Positions 24,526 to 35,065 are shown, counted from the stretch's first letter. The stretch is DNA of 64,000 bases from DASYGT01 sp035999365 (GCA_035999365.1 DASYGT010000022.1:1-64000); one strand, 5' to 3'. A program made the numbers and translations. Notes: a model not told the origin generated them from the letters alone.

Positions 24526-25325
24526 GGCGTGGGTGGACCCGCCGCGTCCGCGGGTGCAGGGTCGGTGGCTTCGGGTGTTGCCGTACGCAGGGACGCGATG
24601 AAGTCCACGCTCCCCTTGAAGATCAATTCTGCATCGTTGTCGAGCGTTGCGACGTGGTAGCTGTTCTCGAGCGGCACCTCGCGCACCGTGGTCGCCGTTG
24701 CACCGGCATGCAGGAGACGTGCTGACAGCGGTTCGACGACGTGATCCTCGCGGCTGCGGTACAGGAGGATCGGCGCGGTGACGCGCCCGAGATCGGTGAG
24801 CGTGACGCGCCAGAGCTTCTGCAGAGACGCAAACGCGACAACGGGGGTGCGGTCGTACGCCGGCTCGACCACACCCGGCTTCTTGATGTCCCCGCCGATC
24901 GCCGGCCGCGACTTCACTGCCCAGGAGATGAACGGCGCGAACTTGGCGTCGAAGCGTTCGGTGCCCAGCGACGGGTTCACGAGCACGAGGCCGGCAATCG
25001 CGTTGCCCTTCTGCTCGGCGAGCCGGGTGACGAGCGTGCCGCCCATAGACAGCCCGCCGGCGAACACCGTCGAGCACCGCGCCGCGACCTCGTCATAGGC
25101 CTGCTCGATCGCCGCGTACCAATCGGTCCAGCGGGTCGCGTTGGTGTCGCGCCAGGTGCTGCCGTGGCCGGGCAGCAGGGGCAGGCGAACGGTATAGCCG
25201 GCGGCGGCCAGATACTCGGCCCATGGCCGCACGCTCGCTGGTGTGCCGGTGAAGCCGTGGCTGAGGACGACGCCTATGTCCCCGCCATCGGCCGCGAACG
25301 GTGCGGCGTCCTGGGTGCTCACCAC
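24522..25325 (-). CDS. Alpha/beta hydrolase, carboxylesterase (Est30-like)
   Basis: A roughly 267-residue single-domain hydrolase. Visible: oxyanion loop LSHGFTGTPASV, nucleophile elbow GGLSMGGTL, an acid in SREDHVVEP and catalytic His in ENSYHVATLDND. This matches the small carboxylesterase/monoacylglycerol lipase group. GAGGAG lies 6 nt before the GTG at 25325 (9 nt before the adjacent GTG at 25322), which decides the start; the open frame extends further upstream across the divergent acyltransferase promoter. Coupled to the following membrane-protein gene. Confidence 0.87.
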   Translation of the reverse strand: MVSTQDAAPFAADGGDIGVVLSHGFTGTPASVRPWAEYLAAAGYTVRLPLLPGHGSTWRDTNATRWTDWYAAIEQAYDEVAARCSTVFAGGLSMGGTLVTRLAEQKGNAIAGLVLVNPSLGTERFDAKFAPFISWAVKSRPAIGGDIKKPGVVEPAYDRTPVVAFASLQKLWRVTLTDLGRVTAPILLYRSREDHVVEPLSARLLHAGATATTVREVPLENSYHVATLDNDAELIFKGSVDFIASLRTATPEATDPAPADAAGPPTP

Positions 25326-25500
25326 GTGTATCTCCTCGGCCTGCCGGTCCTCGGCCACCATCATGCCTTCCGAACGGCGGTTTGTCGGCTGCTGGGGGCA
25401 GCCGGCCGGGCAGGAGCTGCTTTGTCCGCCACCTTGCCCAGCCACTAGGGTCGGGGGCGACAGTCGATCCGGACACCACGTCAGGCGGGGAGTTTTCGGC

Positions 25501-26259
25501 GTGTTCTACTGGCTCGCGAAGTTCGTCTTGCTCGGGCCCCTGCTGCGTGGCCTGTGGCGCCCGTGGGCCGAGGGGCTCGAGAACATCCCCGACGACCGCC
25601 CGGCAATCCTCGCGAGCAACCACCTCTCCTTCTGTGATTCCTTCTTCATGCCGGTGATGGTGCCGCGCAAGGTGACCTTCCTGGCCAAGGCCGAGTACTT
25701 CACCACGCCGGGCATCAAGGGGTTCCTCTCGCGAATGTTCTTCGCCGGCGTCGGCCAGGTCCCGATCGACCGCGATGACGCCGATGCCTCGCGCGCCGCG
25801 CTGAAGACCGGCGTTCGGGTGCTGCGGGAGGGCAAGCTGCTCGGCATCTATCCCGAGGGCACTCGCTCGCCCGACGGGCGCCTGTATCGCGGCAAGACGG
25901 GCGTGGCCCGAATGGCGCTCGAATCCGGCGCTCTCGTCATCCCGTGCGCGATGGTCAATACCGCGGTGATCCAGCCCTCCGGCAGGCTCATCCCGAAGCT
26001 GCGCCCGCGGCCCGGAGTCCGGTTCGGCAAGCCACTGGACTTCTCCCGTTACGAGGGCATGTCCGGCGACCGGTTCGTCGAGCGGTCGATGACCGACGAG
26101 ATCATGTACGAGCTGATGCAGCTCTCGGGCCAGGAGTACGTCGACAAGTACGCCGCCAAGGTGAAGAAGGCCGAGGGCAGGGACGAGGCGTTCGGCGCCC
26201 GCGATGCCGGCGAGGTGCGGGAACTTGCTGACCGCGTTCCCGACACGCGAGCCTCGTAG
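25501..26259 (+). CDS. 1-acyl-sn-glycerol-3-phosphate acyltransferase (PlsC family)
   Basis: A 252-residue membrane-associated acyltransferase. The NHX4D motif is NHLSFCD (about residues 41-47) and the second substrate motif is YPEGTRS; GKTGVARMALESGALVIP follows. It should make phosphatidic acid from lysophosphatidic acid or acylate another lipid. The GTG at 25501 has GGGGAG about 9 nt upstream. Matches Rv2182c in position. The C-terminal 40 residues are a charged extension. Confidence 0.88.
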   Translation: MFYWLAKFVLLGPLLRGLWRPWAEGLENIPDDRPAILASNHLSFCDSFFMPVMVPRKVTFLAKAEYFTTPGIKGFLSRMFFAGVGQVPIDRDDADASRAALKTGVRVLREGKLLGIYPEGTRSPDGRLYRGKTGVARMALESGALVIPCAMVNTAVIQPSGRLIPKLRPRPGVRFGKPLDFSRYEGMSGDRFVERSMTDEIMYELMQLSGQEYVDKYAAKVKKAEGRDEAFGARDAGEVRELADRVPDTRAS

Positions 26260-26262
26260 CCG

Positions 26263-26754
26263 GTGCGATTCTTCTACGACTGCGAGTTCATCGAGGACGG
26301 GCGCACGATCGATCTCGTGTCGATCGGGGTCGTAGACGAGTCCGGTCGCGAGTTCTACGCCGTCTCGACCGAGTTCGACCCGTCGCGGGCAATCGACTGG
26401 GTGCGCCGCAATGTGCTCGACAAGCTTCCCGCGCCGGGCGACCCCTCGTGGCGGAGTCTCGACCGGATCCGCGCAGATCTGCTCGCGTTCCTTCTCGAGC
26501 CCGACGAGCCGATCGAACTCTGGGCCTGGATGTCTGCGTACGACCACGTTGCTCTCGGCCAGCTCTGGGGGGATATGCGCAAGCTGCCGCGCGCCATCCC
26601 GCGGTTCACCCACGAGCTTCGTCAGCGGTGGGAGGACGCCGGTTCGCCGCACCTTCCGCCGGCGCCGTCGGATCAGCACGATGCACTCGCCGATGCGCGA
26701 CACAACCTCGCCCGGTGGCGCGCCATGCAGGACGTGACGGGTACGCCCCGGTAG
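26263..26754 (+). CDS. 3'-5' exoribonuclease (Rv2179c/AS family)
   Basis: A 163-residue DEDDh nuclease of the small polyadenylate-specific type: FFYDCEFIEDG (first Asp/Glu), WMSAYDHVAL in the middle and DQHDALADARHNLARW with the catalytic His and Asp. The four acids are all visible. It begins 3 nt after the acyltransferase stop at a GTG. Confidence 0.85.
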   Translation: MRFFYDCEFIEDGRTIDLVSIGVVDESGREFYAVSTEFDPSRAIDWVRRNVLDKLPAPGDPSWRSLDRIRADLLAFLLEPDEPIELWAWMSAYDHVALGQLWGDMRKLPRAIPRFTHELRQRWEDAGSPHLPPAPSDQHDALADARHNLARWRAMQDVTGTPR

Positions 26755-26759
26755 CCCGT

Positions 26760-26765
26760 TAGGGT
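26760..26765 (+). promoter_or_regulatory. Leaderless-type -10 box of pfkA
   Basis: TAGGGT lies exactly 6 nt before the ATG of the phosphofructokinase gene. It overlaps the gap after the exoribonuclease stop. Confidence 0.6.
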
Positions 26766-26771
26766 CTGACC

Positions 26772-27797
26772 ATGCGAATCGGCGTTCTCACCGGTGGCGG
26801 AGACTGCCCCGGCCTCAACGCAGTGATCCGGGCCGTCGTCCGCAAGGGTGCCGGGGTCTACGGACATGACTTCGTCGGCTTCCGCGACGGATGGAAGGGG
26901 CCTCTCGACAACGTGACCATGGCCCTCGGCATCCCCGAGGTGCGCGGCATCCTGCCGCGAGGCGGCACGATCCTCGGCTCCTCGCGCACGAACCCGTTCT
27001 CCGTCGAGGGCGGCATCGAGCGCATCCGCGAGAACCTGCACTCGCTCGGAGTTGATGCGCTGATCGCCATCGGCGGCGAGGACACGCTCGGAGTGGCGAC
27101 GAAGCTGCACGGACTCGGCGTCAACGTCATCGGCGTGCCGAAGACGATCGACAACGACCTCAACGCCACCGACTACACGTTCGGGTTCGACACCGCCGTG
27201 AACATCGCCATGGAGGCGATCGACCGGCTGCACACCACCGCGGAATCGCATCACCGCGCGCTGATCGTCGAGGTCATGGGCAGGCATGCGGGATGGATCG
27301 CCCTGCACGCCGGTCTGGCCGGCGGCGCCAACGTGATCCTGATTCCCGAGGTGCCGTTCTCCCTGCAGCGGGTGTGCGCCTACGTCGAGAGCCGCTTCCA
27401 GTCGCACTACGCGCCGATCCTCGTGGTGGCCGAGGGCGCGACTCCTGACGGGGGGGAGAACGCCACCGTCGACAAGGGGCTCGACGCGTTCGGGCACGCC
27501 CGCCTCGGTGGGATCGGCGAGTGGCTGGCCGGCGAGATCGAGAAGAACACCGGCAAGGAGGCGCGCACGACGGTCCTGGGACACATCCAGCGGGGTGGGA
27601 CGCCGTCCGCCTTCGACCGCGTGCTCGCGACCCGGTTCGGCCTGCACGCCATCGACGCCGCCAACGACGAGGACTGGGGAAAGATGGTCGCGCTGCGCGG
27701 CACCCAGATCGCCCGCGTGGCGCTTGCTGACGCGACGACCACGCTCAAGACCGTCTCGCCTGAGCTGTACGCCGAGTCCGAGGTCTTCTTCGGCTAG
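26772..27797 (+). CDS. pfkA: 6-phosphofructokinase, sequence features of the PPi-dependent type
   Basis: A 341-residue phosphofructokinase that makes fructose 1,6-bisphosphate. GGGDCPGLNAVI (8-19), PKTIDNDL (123-130), GRHAGWIAL and GHIQRGGTPSAFDR are all present. At the two sites that separate ATP from PPi enzymes it has Asp104 (in GGEDT) and Lys124 (in PKTIDND), the pair described for the PPi-dependent enzyme of Amycolatopsis methanolica; ATP enzymes have Gly at 104. So PPi is the likely phosphoryl donor. It is followed by the class II DAHP synthase gene. Confidence 0.92.
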   Translation: MRIGVLTGGGDCPGLNAVIRAVVRKGAGVYGHDFVGFRDGWKGPLDNVTMALGIPEVRGILPRGGTILGSSRTNPFSVEGGIERIRENLHSLGVDALIAIGGEDTLGVATKLHGLGVNVIGVPKTIDNDLNATDYTFGFDTAVNIAMEAIDRLHTTAESHHRALIVEVMGRHAGWIALHAGLAGGANVILIPEVPFSLQRVCAYVESRFQSHYAPILVVAEGATPDGGENATVDKGLDAFGHARLGGIGEWLAGEIEKNTGKEARTTVLGHIQRGGTPSAFDRVLATRFGLHAIDAANDEDWGKMVALRGTQIARVALADATTTLKTVSPELYAESEVFFG

Positions 27798-27820
27798 CCG
27801 CTCCGCATACCCTGGTGGGC

Positions 27821-29209
27821 GTGACGCTGCCACCGCTTTCCCCCTCCCAGTCTCTCGATTCCCAGTCGCTCGATCCGACGGATCTAGGGCTGGACGAGTG
27901 GCGCGCGCTGCCCGCCGCGCAGCAGCCGAACTGGCCGGACGACTTCGCGCTGCGCGAGGTCGCACTCACGCTGGCCGCCTCGCCTCCGCTCGTCGTGGCG
28001 TCCGAGGTCGACCAGTTGCGCGAGCGACTGGCCGCGGTGGCTCGTGGCGAGGCCTTCCTCCTCCAGGGCGGCGACTGCGCCGAGACGTTCCTGACCAGCT
28101 CGCAGGCCGATGTCGCCGGCAAGGTGCGGGTGCTTCTCCAGATGGCCGTGGTGCTCACCTATGGCGCGTCGATGCCGGTCGTGAAGTTGGGTCGCCTCGC
28201 CGGCCAGTACGCAAAACCGCGTTCGTCGGATGTCGACGCCGCCGGCCTGCTTTCCTACCGCGGCGACATGGTCAACGATCTGCACGGCGACCGCACACCG
28301 GATCCGCAGCGCATCCTGCGGGCCTACTCCACCGCGGCGACGACGCTGAACCTGATGCGCGCCTACGCCGGGGGCGGGTTGGCGTCACTCGACCGGGTGC
28401 ACGCGTGGAATGCCGCGTTCGCACGCACGACCGAGACCGGCGCGCGGTACGAGAAGATCGCATCCGAGATCGACCGTGCGGTGCGCTTCATGCGGGCGTG
28501 CGGCGTGCACGACGCGGCTCTGGAGGGCGTCGAGCTGTATGCCTCGCACGAGGCGCTGATCCTCGAGTACGAGCGCGCGCTCACCCGCGTCGAGGAGGGC
28601 CGCGCGTACGACCTGTCGAGCCACTTCGTGTGGGTGGGCGAACGCACCCGGCAGATGGACGGCGCCCACTTGGACTTCGTGTCCCGCATCGCGAATCCCA
28701 TCGGTGTCAAGCTCGGGCCCACGACGACGCCGGAGTTCGCGGCAGAACTCGTCGAGCGGCTCGACCCGTCGAACACACCCGGTCGGCTGACGCTCATCAG
28801 CCGGATGTCCAACTCTCGGGTGCGTGACGTGCTGCCGGCGATCGTCGAGAAGGTCACCTCCACCGGGCACCTGGTCGTGTGGCATTGCGACCCGATGCAC
28901 GGCAATACCGAAGAGACCGCCGAGGGAGTGAAGACGCGCCACCTCGATCGGATCCTCGACGAGGTCGACGGCTTCTTCGATGTGCACGCCGATCTCGGCA
29001 CGCATCCCGGCGGCCTGCATGTCGAACTCACCGGCGACGACGTCACCGAGTGCATCGGTGGTACGGCCGAACTGACGGCCGCGGATCTCGGTCGCCGCTA
29101 CGAGACGGCGTGCGATCCGCGTCTGAACATCGAGCAGTCACTCGAGCTGGCGTTTCGCGTCGCCGAACGCCTCGTCGTGGAACGGCGCAGGCGGGAGCAG
29201 CAGCAATGA
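27821..29209 (+). CDS. aroG: Class II 3-deoxy-7-phosphoheptulonate (DAHP) synthase
   Basis: First enzyme of the shikimate pathway, plant/mycobacterial class II type. Motifs: LLQGGDCAETF, VKLGRLAGQYAKPRS, SYRGDMVN, THFVWVGERTRQ-like segment, and WHCDPMHGNTEE near the end. At about 462 residues it is full length. TACCCT at 27808-27813 lies 7 nt before the GTG at 27821, which favours this start over the GTG at 27815. Position matches Rv2178c. A second, class I-beta DAHP synthase lies 2 kb downstream (31134-32165). Confidence 0.93.
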   Translation: MTLPPLSPSQSLDSQSLDPTDLGLDEWRALPAAQQPNWPDDFALREVALTLAASPPLVVASEVDQLRERLAAVARGEAFLLQGGDCAETFLTSSQADVAGKVRVLLQMAVVLTYGASMPVVKLGRLAGQYAKPRSSDVDAAGLLSYRGDMVNDLHGDRTPDPQRILRAYSTAATTLNLMRAYAGGGLASLDRVHAWNAAFARTTETGARYEKIASEIDRAVRFMRACGVHDAALEGVELYASHEALILEYERALTRVEEGRAYDLSSHFVWVGERTRQMDGAHLDFVSRIANPIGVKLGPTTTPEFAAELVERLDPSNTPGRLTLISRMSNSRVRDVLPAIVEKVTSTGHLVVWHCDPMHGNTEETAEGVKTRHLDRILDEVDGFFDVHADLGTHPGGLHVELTGDDVTECIGGTAELTAADLGRRYETACDPRLNIEQSLELAFRVAERLVVERRRREQQQ

Positions 29210-30072
29210 TTCTCGATCTGCCCGACGGGCGAGTGCTCGACGTCGAGGTCACCGGGCCGGCGGACGGGACGCCGTTGGTGTTCCACCACGGGACGCCCGG
29301 ATCGAAGTTGCCGACCCACCACCTGCAGAGGGCCGCTACCGAACGTGGATTGCGGCTGGTGACCTATTCGCGCGCCGGCTACGGCGGGTCCTCGCGCCGG
29401 CCCGGCCGTCGGATCGTCGACATCGTCGAGGACGTCGTGGCCATGCTCGACGCGGTGGGCGCCGAACGCTGCGTGGTCGCGGGGGAGTCCGGCGGGGGAC
29501 CGCACACGCTGGCCACCGCCGCCAGGTTGCCCGAGCGGGTGGCCGGGGCGCTGTGTATCGCCGGAGTCGCACCGTACGCGGCGGACGGCCTGGATTTCCT
29601 TGCTGGAATGGGCGAGCAGAACGTCGAGGAGTTCGGGCTTGCCGTGCGCGGCGAGGCGGCCCTGCGTCCGCGGCACGAAGCCGACGCCGAGCAGCTGCGC
29701 GGCACCGACGGCCCGGGCATCGTCGCCGCGCTCCAGACGTTGTTGCCCGACGTCGATCGTGGCGTCCTCACCGATGAGTACGGCCAGGATCTCGCCGACT
29801 CGATCAGCGAGGGGCTGCGCACAGGGGTCGACGGATGGCTCGATGACGACCTGGCGTTCACGGTTCCGTGGGGATTCGACCTTGCCGAGATTTCGGTGCC
29901 GGTGTTCCTGTGGCAGGGCAGCGAGGATCTGATGGTCCCGTTCGCGCACGGGCAATGGCTGGCCGGCCAGATCCCTGGCGTGCGCGCGCATCTGCTGGAC
30001 GGGCACGGGCATCTGTCGATCGCCGCCGGTTCGATCGACCAGCTGCTCGACGAGCTGCTCACGACGCTGTGA
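29206..30072 (+). CDS. Alpha/beta hydrolase of unknown substrate
   Basis: A 288-residue hydrolase: oxyanion HHGTPGSKLP, YSRAGYGGSSRRPGR, nucleophile GESGGGPHT (Ser near 91), acid in QGSEDLMVPF and His in HGHLSIAAG. A cap region sits at about 125-215. The ATG overlaps the aroG stop (ATGA), so it is cotranslated, but nothing links it to the shikimate pathway biochemically. Similar proteins are annotated as haloperoxidase-like or esterase without evidence. Confidence 0.78.
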   Translation: MILDLPDGRVLDVEVTGPADGTPLVFHHGTPGSKLPTHHLQRAATERGLRLVTYSRAGYGGSSRRPGRRIVDIVEDVVAMLDAVGAERCVVAGESGGGPHTLATAARLPERVAGALCIAGVAPYAADGLDFLAGMGEQNVEEFGLAVRGEAALRPRHEADAEQLRGTDGPGIVAALQTLLPDVDRGVLTDEYGQDLADSISEGLRTGVDGWLDDDLAFTVPWGFDLAEISVPVFLWQGSEDLMVPFAHGQWLAGQIPGVRAHLLDGHGHLSIAAGSIDQLLDELLTTL

Positions 30073-30104
30073 CGGCCACGGCCGACCCACGGCACAATCG
30101 CCGC

Positions 30105-31103
<999 letters not shown>

Positions 31104-31133
31104 GCGGTAGCTACTGCGCGTGTCGGGCGGCGG

Positions 31134-32165
31134 CTAGCCGGCGAGGTGGGCCGCGGACGTGCGGCCGAGTAGGGGCGGGATCGTGGTGACAGCCGCGGCC
31201 AGCTCGTCGAGCAGGTCGCCGTAGAGGGCCTGCGCGCCGTCGCACAACGCAGTCTCCGGGCTCGGGTGGACGTCGACCATCACGCCATCGGCCCCGGCGG
31301 CCATGCCCGCCCGCGCGAGCGGCACGACGAGATCGCGGCGCCCGGCCGCATGCGACGGATCGACAATCACGGGTAGGTGCGAGAGTCGCTGCACCATCGC
31401 GATCGCGGAGATGTCCAGCATGTTGCGTATGGCGGGCTCGAAGGATCGGACTCCGCGCTCGCACAGGACGATGTCGAGATTGCCGCGCTGGGCGATGTAC
31501 TCGGCCGCCATCAGCCACTCTTCGTAGGTCGCGGTAAGCCCGCGCTTGAGCATGACGGGTTTTCCTGCGCCGCCGACAGCTTGCAGCAAACCGAAGTTCT
31601 GCATGTTCCGGGTGCCGATCTGCAGCATGTCCGCATACTCGGCGACGGTGTCGACGTCGTTGGCATCGGTCACCTCGGTCACGACGGGCAACTGCACCAC
31701 GTCGCGAACCTCGGCGAGGATGCGCAGACCGTCGACCCCCAGCCCTTGGAACGCGTAGGGCGACGTCCTCGGCTTGTATGCCCCGCCGCGCAGCAGTGTC
31801 GCGCCGGCGTGCTTGGCCATCTGCGCCGACTGCAGCGTCTGCTCCGGTGTCTCGACGGCACACGGTCCGGCGATGAAGGTGAAGGTGTCGGGTCCGATCG
31901 GTACGCCGCCGACGCGGACAGTCGTGCGCTTCGTGTGGTTCTGAGCCGACACCAGCTTGTACGGCGCGGTGATCCGCATGGTCTCGACGACTCCGGGCAG
32001 CCCGTCAACCCCGAGGGTCTCGAGGACGTCCTCCGTTCCGACGACGCCGATGATCGTGCGCATGACACCTCGGCTGACGAAGGCCTGGCCGCCATGTGCC
32101 TCGATGTGGGTGACGATGCCGGCGATGTCGGGCTCGGCGGCCCCCGGTGCCATGACGATGACCAT
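31134..32165 (-). CDS. aroF: Class I-beta DAHP synthase with N-terminal ferredoxin-like domain
   Basis: A 343-residue DAHP synthase of the Bacillus AroA/Thermotoga group. Residues 1-70 form the FL regulatory domain (IVTHIEAHGGQAFVSRG); the barrel shows FIAGPCAVE, LRGGAYKPRTSPYAFQG, IGTRNMQN, LKRGLTATYEEW and IVDPSHAAG. The FL domain normally binds tyrosine or phenylalanine for feedback control. TAGGCT at 32172-32177 is 6 nt before the ATG. No chorismate mutase domain. Unrelated in sequence to the class II enzyme at 27821. Confidence 0.93.
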   Translation of the reverse strand: MVIVMAPGAAEPDIAGIVTHIEAHGGQAFVSRGVMRTIIGVVGTEDVLETLGVDGLPGVVETMRITAPYKLVSAQNHTKRTTVRVGGVPIGPDTFTFIAGPCAVETPEQTLQSAQMAKHAGATLLRGGAYKPRTSPYAFQGLGVDGLRILAEVRDVVQLPVVTEVTDANDVDTVAEYADMLQIGTRNMQNFGLLQAVGGAGKPVMLKRGLTATYEEWLMAAEYIAQRGNLDIVLCERGVRSFEPAIRNMLDISAIAMVQRLSHLPVIVDPSHAAGRRDLVVPLARAGMAAGADGVMVDVHPSPETALCDGAQALYGDLLDELAAAVTTIPPLLGRTSAAHLAG

Positions 32166-32204
32166 GCCGCGAGCCTAGCGAGCGCCTGTGCTGCATCGGC
32201 GCGG

Positions 32205-33071
32205 TCAGGGCGAGGCAGAGGCAGGACTGTCGCGCAGGAGCTTGAGCCGGGCGATGTCCGCGGCCTGAGCCGCATCGGTCGTCTCGATCACGAACGGCAC
32301 CCCTTGCAAAGACGGCGTTCGAAACAGCGCTGTGAACGGTGCGAGACCGATGGTCCCTTCACCGATCGAGGCGTGCCGATCGCGCTTCGAACCGACCGGG
32401 TCGCGGCTGTCGTTGACGTGGACCAGGCCGATCCGCGATGTCCCGGCCGCAACGGCATACGCGCGGATCGCGGCACTGAAGCGTGCAGCTGTCGACAGGT
32501 CGTGACCCGCCGCGTGCAGATGACACGTGTCGAGGCACACCCCGATGCGCTCGTCGCGGCCCAGGCCATCGAGGTATGCGCCCAGCGACTCGGCATCCGA
32601 AGCCAGTGCACCACCCCCTCCCGCCGTCGGCTCGATGAGCAGGGGCGGCGGGTCAGGCACCGCATCGAGCACCCGCGACAACTGCTCGCGTACCTGGCTC
32701 ATTGCACGGTTACGGTCGTTTCCGAGCACGGCCGAGCCCGCGTGCATGACTACCCCCCGAGCGCTGATCGCGGCGCCGCGACGCAGCGAGAAGGCGAGTG
32801 CCTCTGCCGAGCGGGTCAGTGTTTCGGCCGAGGGAGAGCCGAAATTGATCAGGTACGGGGCGTGGACGAAGACGGGCATGCCGTTGTCGGTGCACGCGGA
32901 TCCGAAGAGCCGGTCGATGTCCGGATCGTGCGCCGGAGCCGCCCACGCGCGCGAGTTCGCGACGAAGATCTGCACGACCTCGGCGCCCACATCCTGCGCC
33001 CGGGGGAGGCAGCGCGGCAGGCCGCCGGCGACCGATATGTGGGCGCCGACGAGATTCGTCCGCGCTGTCAA
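32205..33071 (-). CDS. nfo: Deoxyribonuclease IV (AP endonuclease, Nfo family)
   Basis: A 288-residue TIM-barrel zinc enzyme that cuts DNA at abasic sites. GAHISVAGGLPR, QIFVANSRAW, VHAPYLINFGSP, GVVMHAGSA, CLDTCHLHAAGHDL, HVNDSRDPVGSKRDRHASIGEG and IET carry the usual His, Glu and Asp ligands. It starts at a TTG overlapping the pknL stop (TTGA), so it is coupled to pknL. Gene symbol by family; some relatives are named end. Confidence 0.9.
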   Translation of the reverse strand: MTARTNLVGAHISVAGGLPRCLPRAQDVGAEVVQIFVANSRAWAAPAHDPDIDRLFGSACTDNGMPVFVHAPYLINFGSPSAETLTRSAEALAFSLRRGAAISARGVVMHAGSAVLGNDRNRAMSQVREQLSRVLDAVPDPPPLLIEPTAGGGGALASDAESLGAYLDGLGRDERIGVCLDTCHLHAAGHDLSTAARFSAAIRAYAVAAGTSRIGLVHVNDSRDPVGSKRDRHASIGEGTIGLAPFTALFRTPSLQGVPFVIETTDAAQAADIARLKLLRDSPASASP

Positions 33072-35065
33072 ATGGTGTAGATGACGACCGTCGAACCCGC
33101 TTGCACCTTGGTGCCACCGGGCGGGTTGATCGTCAGCACCGTCGTGCCACCGCCACCCGGGAAGCTGCGGACGGTGAAGTTGAGGTCGGCCTGCCGCAGG
33201 GTTGACTCTGCGTCCGCCAGCGGCGTGCCACCGGGAATGTCCGGCACTGAAACGATCTGCGGCCCCTTGGACACGGTGAGGGTGATGGTGGAGCCCTTCG
33301 GTGCAGATCCGGACGGGTTGAGCGAGATCACGTCACCCGACGGAACGGACGTGCTGAACGCCGTCGTGCGCGTGGTCTTGAAGTGCAGCGCCTGCAGTGC
33401 CTGCTCCTCCGTCGCGGCGGGAGTGTTCTGGGGCAGTGCCGGGATCGTGATGATCGGCGGCCCGGTCGAGATGATGATGGTCACGACCTGGCCGCGCTTG
33501 ACGAGCTCGCCGACGGCGGGATCGGTGCCGGCGACACGGCCCTTGCCGACTGAGTCGCTCGGTGCAGAGATGACCTGGTCGCCCACCTGAATGGGAATCG
33601 TGGCGAGAATCGCGCGCGCCTGTGCCTCGGTCTTGTTCGCGACGGACGGGATGCTGAAGCGCTCCTTGCCCTTCGACAGGACCAGCGTGATCGTTCGGCC
33701 GTGCGGGAGTCGCGAGCCGATACCTGGATCGGTGCTGATCACGCTGCCGGACTCGACCGTTTCGCTGAACTGGCTGCGCACCGCCGAGGACACCTGGTAG
33801 CCGGCATCACGCAGGCCTGCAATCGCCGTGGCCTGCGGTTCGCCGGCGACGTTGGGCACGCGACCGTAGCGTCCGGCGGCGAACCACCATCCGCCGTAGC
33901 CGGCGGTGAGGCCGAGCACGGCGACAATGAGCAGTACGAGTAGCGCACGGCGCCGGCGTCGCGTCTTGGCCGAGGGTGGCTTGCGGCGTTTCGGCGGTGG
34001 CGTGACGACCGGCGGCGGTGGTCCGGCCGAACCACGCGGGGGGCCGTCGTGGGGCACGACCGAGGTGTCATGCGTCCCGGACGGGGTACGGCCCAGCAGG
34101 TCGGTCGTCGCCGTGCCCGCCGATGCGTGGACGGAGTCGCCGGCAGGGCGATCCGCGGTGCGTGGGCGCGGCGGGACTGCGACCACGGGCAGCGCGAGAT
34201 CTGAGCGCACGTCGGCAAGCTGCGCGAGGAAGACCCCGGCGTCGTCTGGGCGAGCGCTCGGGTCGCTGTCGGTGGCGTCGATGACCAGCTCGTCGATCTC
34301 GGACGGTATGCCCTTCACCCGCGACGACGGAGCGGGCACCCGGCTGTGCACATGCTGGTAGGCCACGTTCATGGCGGATTCACCCTGGAACGGCGGGGTT
34401 CCGGTGAGCAGTTCGAACAGGACGATGCCCGCTGCGTACACGTCCGAGCGTTGGTCGGCACGTCCCTTGCTGATCTGTTCCGGCGAGCAGTACGCCACCG
34501 TGCCCATCATGAGCCCGGTCCGGGTGGCCGACGGGTCGGATTCGACCGCGCGTGCCAATCCGAAGTCGGCGACCTTCACGATGCCTTCGTCGGACAGCAA
34601 GATGTTCTCTGGCTTCACGTCCCGATGGACGATGCCCGCCCGGTGCGCGGCCGAGAGCGCGCTCAGCACCGGTTCCATGATCGATATAGCTTCGGCGGGT
34701 GTCAGCCGGCCCCGTTCACGGATCAGGTCGCGCAGCGTCCGGCCGCTCACCAGCTCCATGACGAGGAACACGTGCTGCTGTCCGGAGTTGTCGTCGTCGA
34801 CGCCCTGGTCGTACACCGAGACGGTGTTCAGATGCGCGAGGCGAGCCGCCGCGCGGGCCTCGCGGGTGAAGCGATCCTTGAACGCGGGGTCGGCGGAGAG
34901 CGCCGCCGACATGACCTTGACGGCGACGACGCGGTCGAGCCGCTCGTCGACGGCGGAGTAGACCGTGGACATCCCACCGCGCGCGATGCGGTCCAGGATC
35001 CGATATCTGCCTTCGAGCGTGCGGCCGACCAGCGGATCTACGGTGGCCGTGCGCACCCGGGTCAT
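33068..35065 (-). CDS. pknL: PASTA-domain Ser/Thr protein kinase (PknL-like)
   Basis: A 665-residue membrane kinase. Kinase domain at about 18-290: GMSTVYSA loop, Lys50, HRDVKPEN with Asp149, DFG at 167-169 and activation-loop Thr181/Thr183. A Pro/Arg juxtamembrane linker follows, then a membrane helix at about 380-400 and four extracellular PASTA repeats to the C-terminus. PASTA kinases sense peptidoglycan and control envelope growth. The ATG at 35065 is 75 nt from the divergent methyltransferase-like gene. Synteny with Rv2176 and an adjacent Rv2175c-like gene support the name. Confidence 0.92.
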   Translation of the reverse strand: MTRVRTATVDPLVGRTLEGRYRILDRIARGGMSTVYSAVDERLDRVVAVKVMSAALSADPAFKDRFTREARAAARLAHLNTVSVYDQGVDDDNSGQQHVFLVMELVSGRTLRDLIRERGRLTPAEAISIMEPVLSALSAAHRAGIVHRDVKPENILLSDEGIVKVADFGLARAVESDPSATRTGLMMGTVAYCSPEQISKGRADQRSDVYAAGIVLFELLTGTPPFQGESAMNVAYQHVHSRVPAPSSRVKGIPSEIDELVIDATDSDPSARPDDAGVFLAQLADVRSDLALPVVAVPPRPRTADRPAGDSVHASAGTATTDLLGRTPSGTHDTSVVPHDGPPRGSAGPPPPVVTPPPKRRKPPSAKTRRRRRALLVLLIVAVLGLTAGYGGWWFAAGRYGRVPNVAGEPQATAIAGLRDAGYQVSSAVRSQFSETVESGSVISTDPGIGSRLPHGRTITLVLSKGKERFSIPSVANKTEAQARAILATIPIQVGDQVISAPSDSVGKGRVAGTDPAVGELVKRGQVVTIIISTGPPIITIPALPQNTPAATEEQALQALHFKTTRTTAFSTSVPSGDVISLNPSGSAPKGSTITLTVSKGPQIVSVPDIPGGTPLADAESTLRQADLNFTVRSFPGGGGTTVLTINPPGGTKVQAGSTVVIYTI

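Noticed and set aside
30093..30098. CACAAT as a firm leaderless promoter of threonine aldolase
   Set aside because: First base deviates from TANNNT; kept only as a near match.
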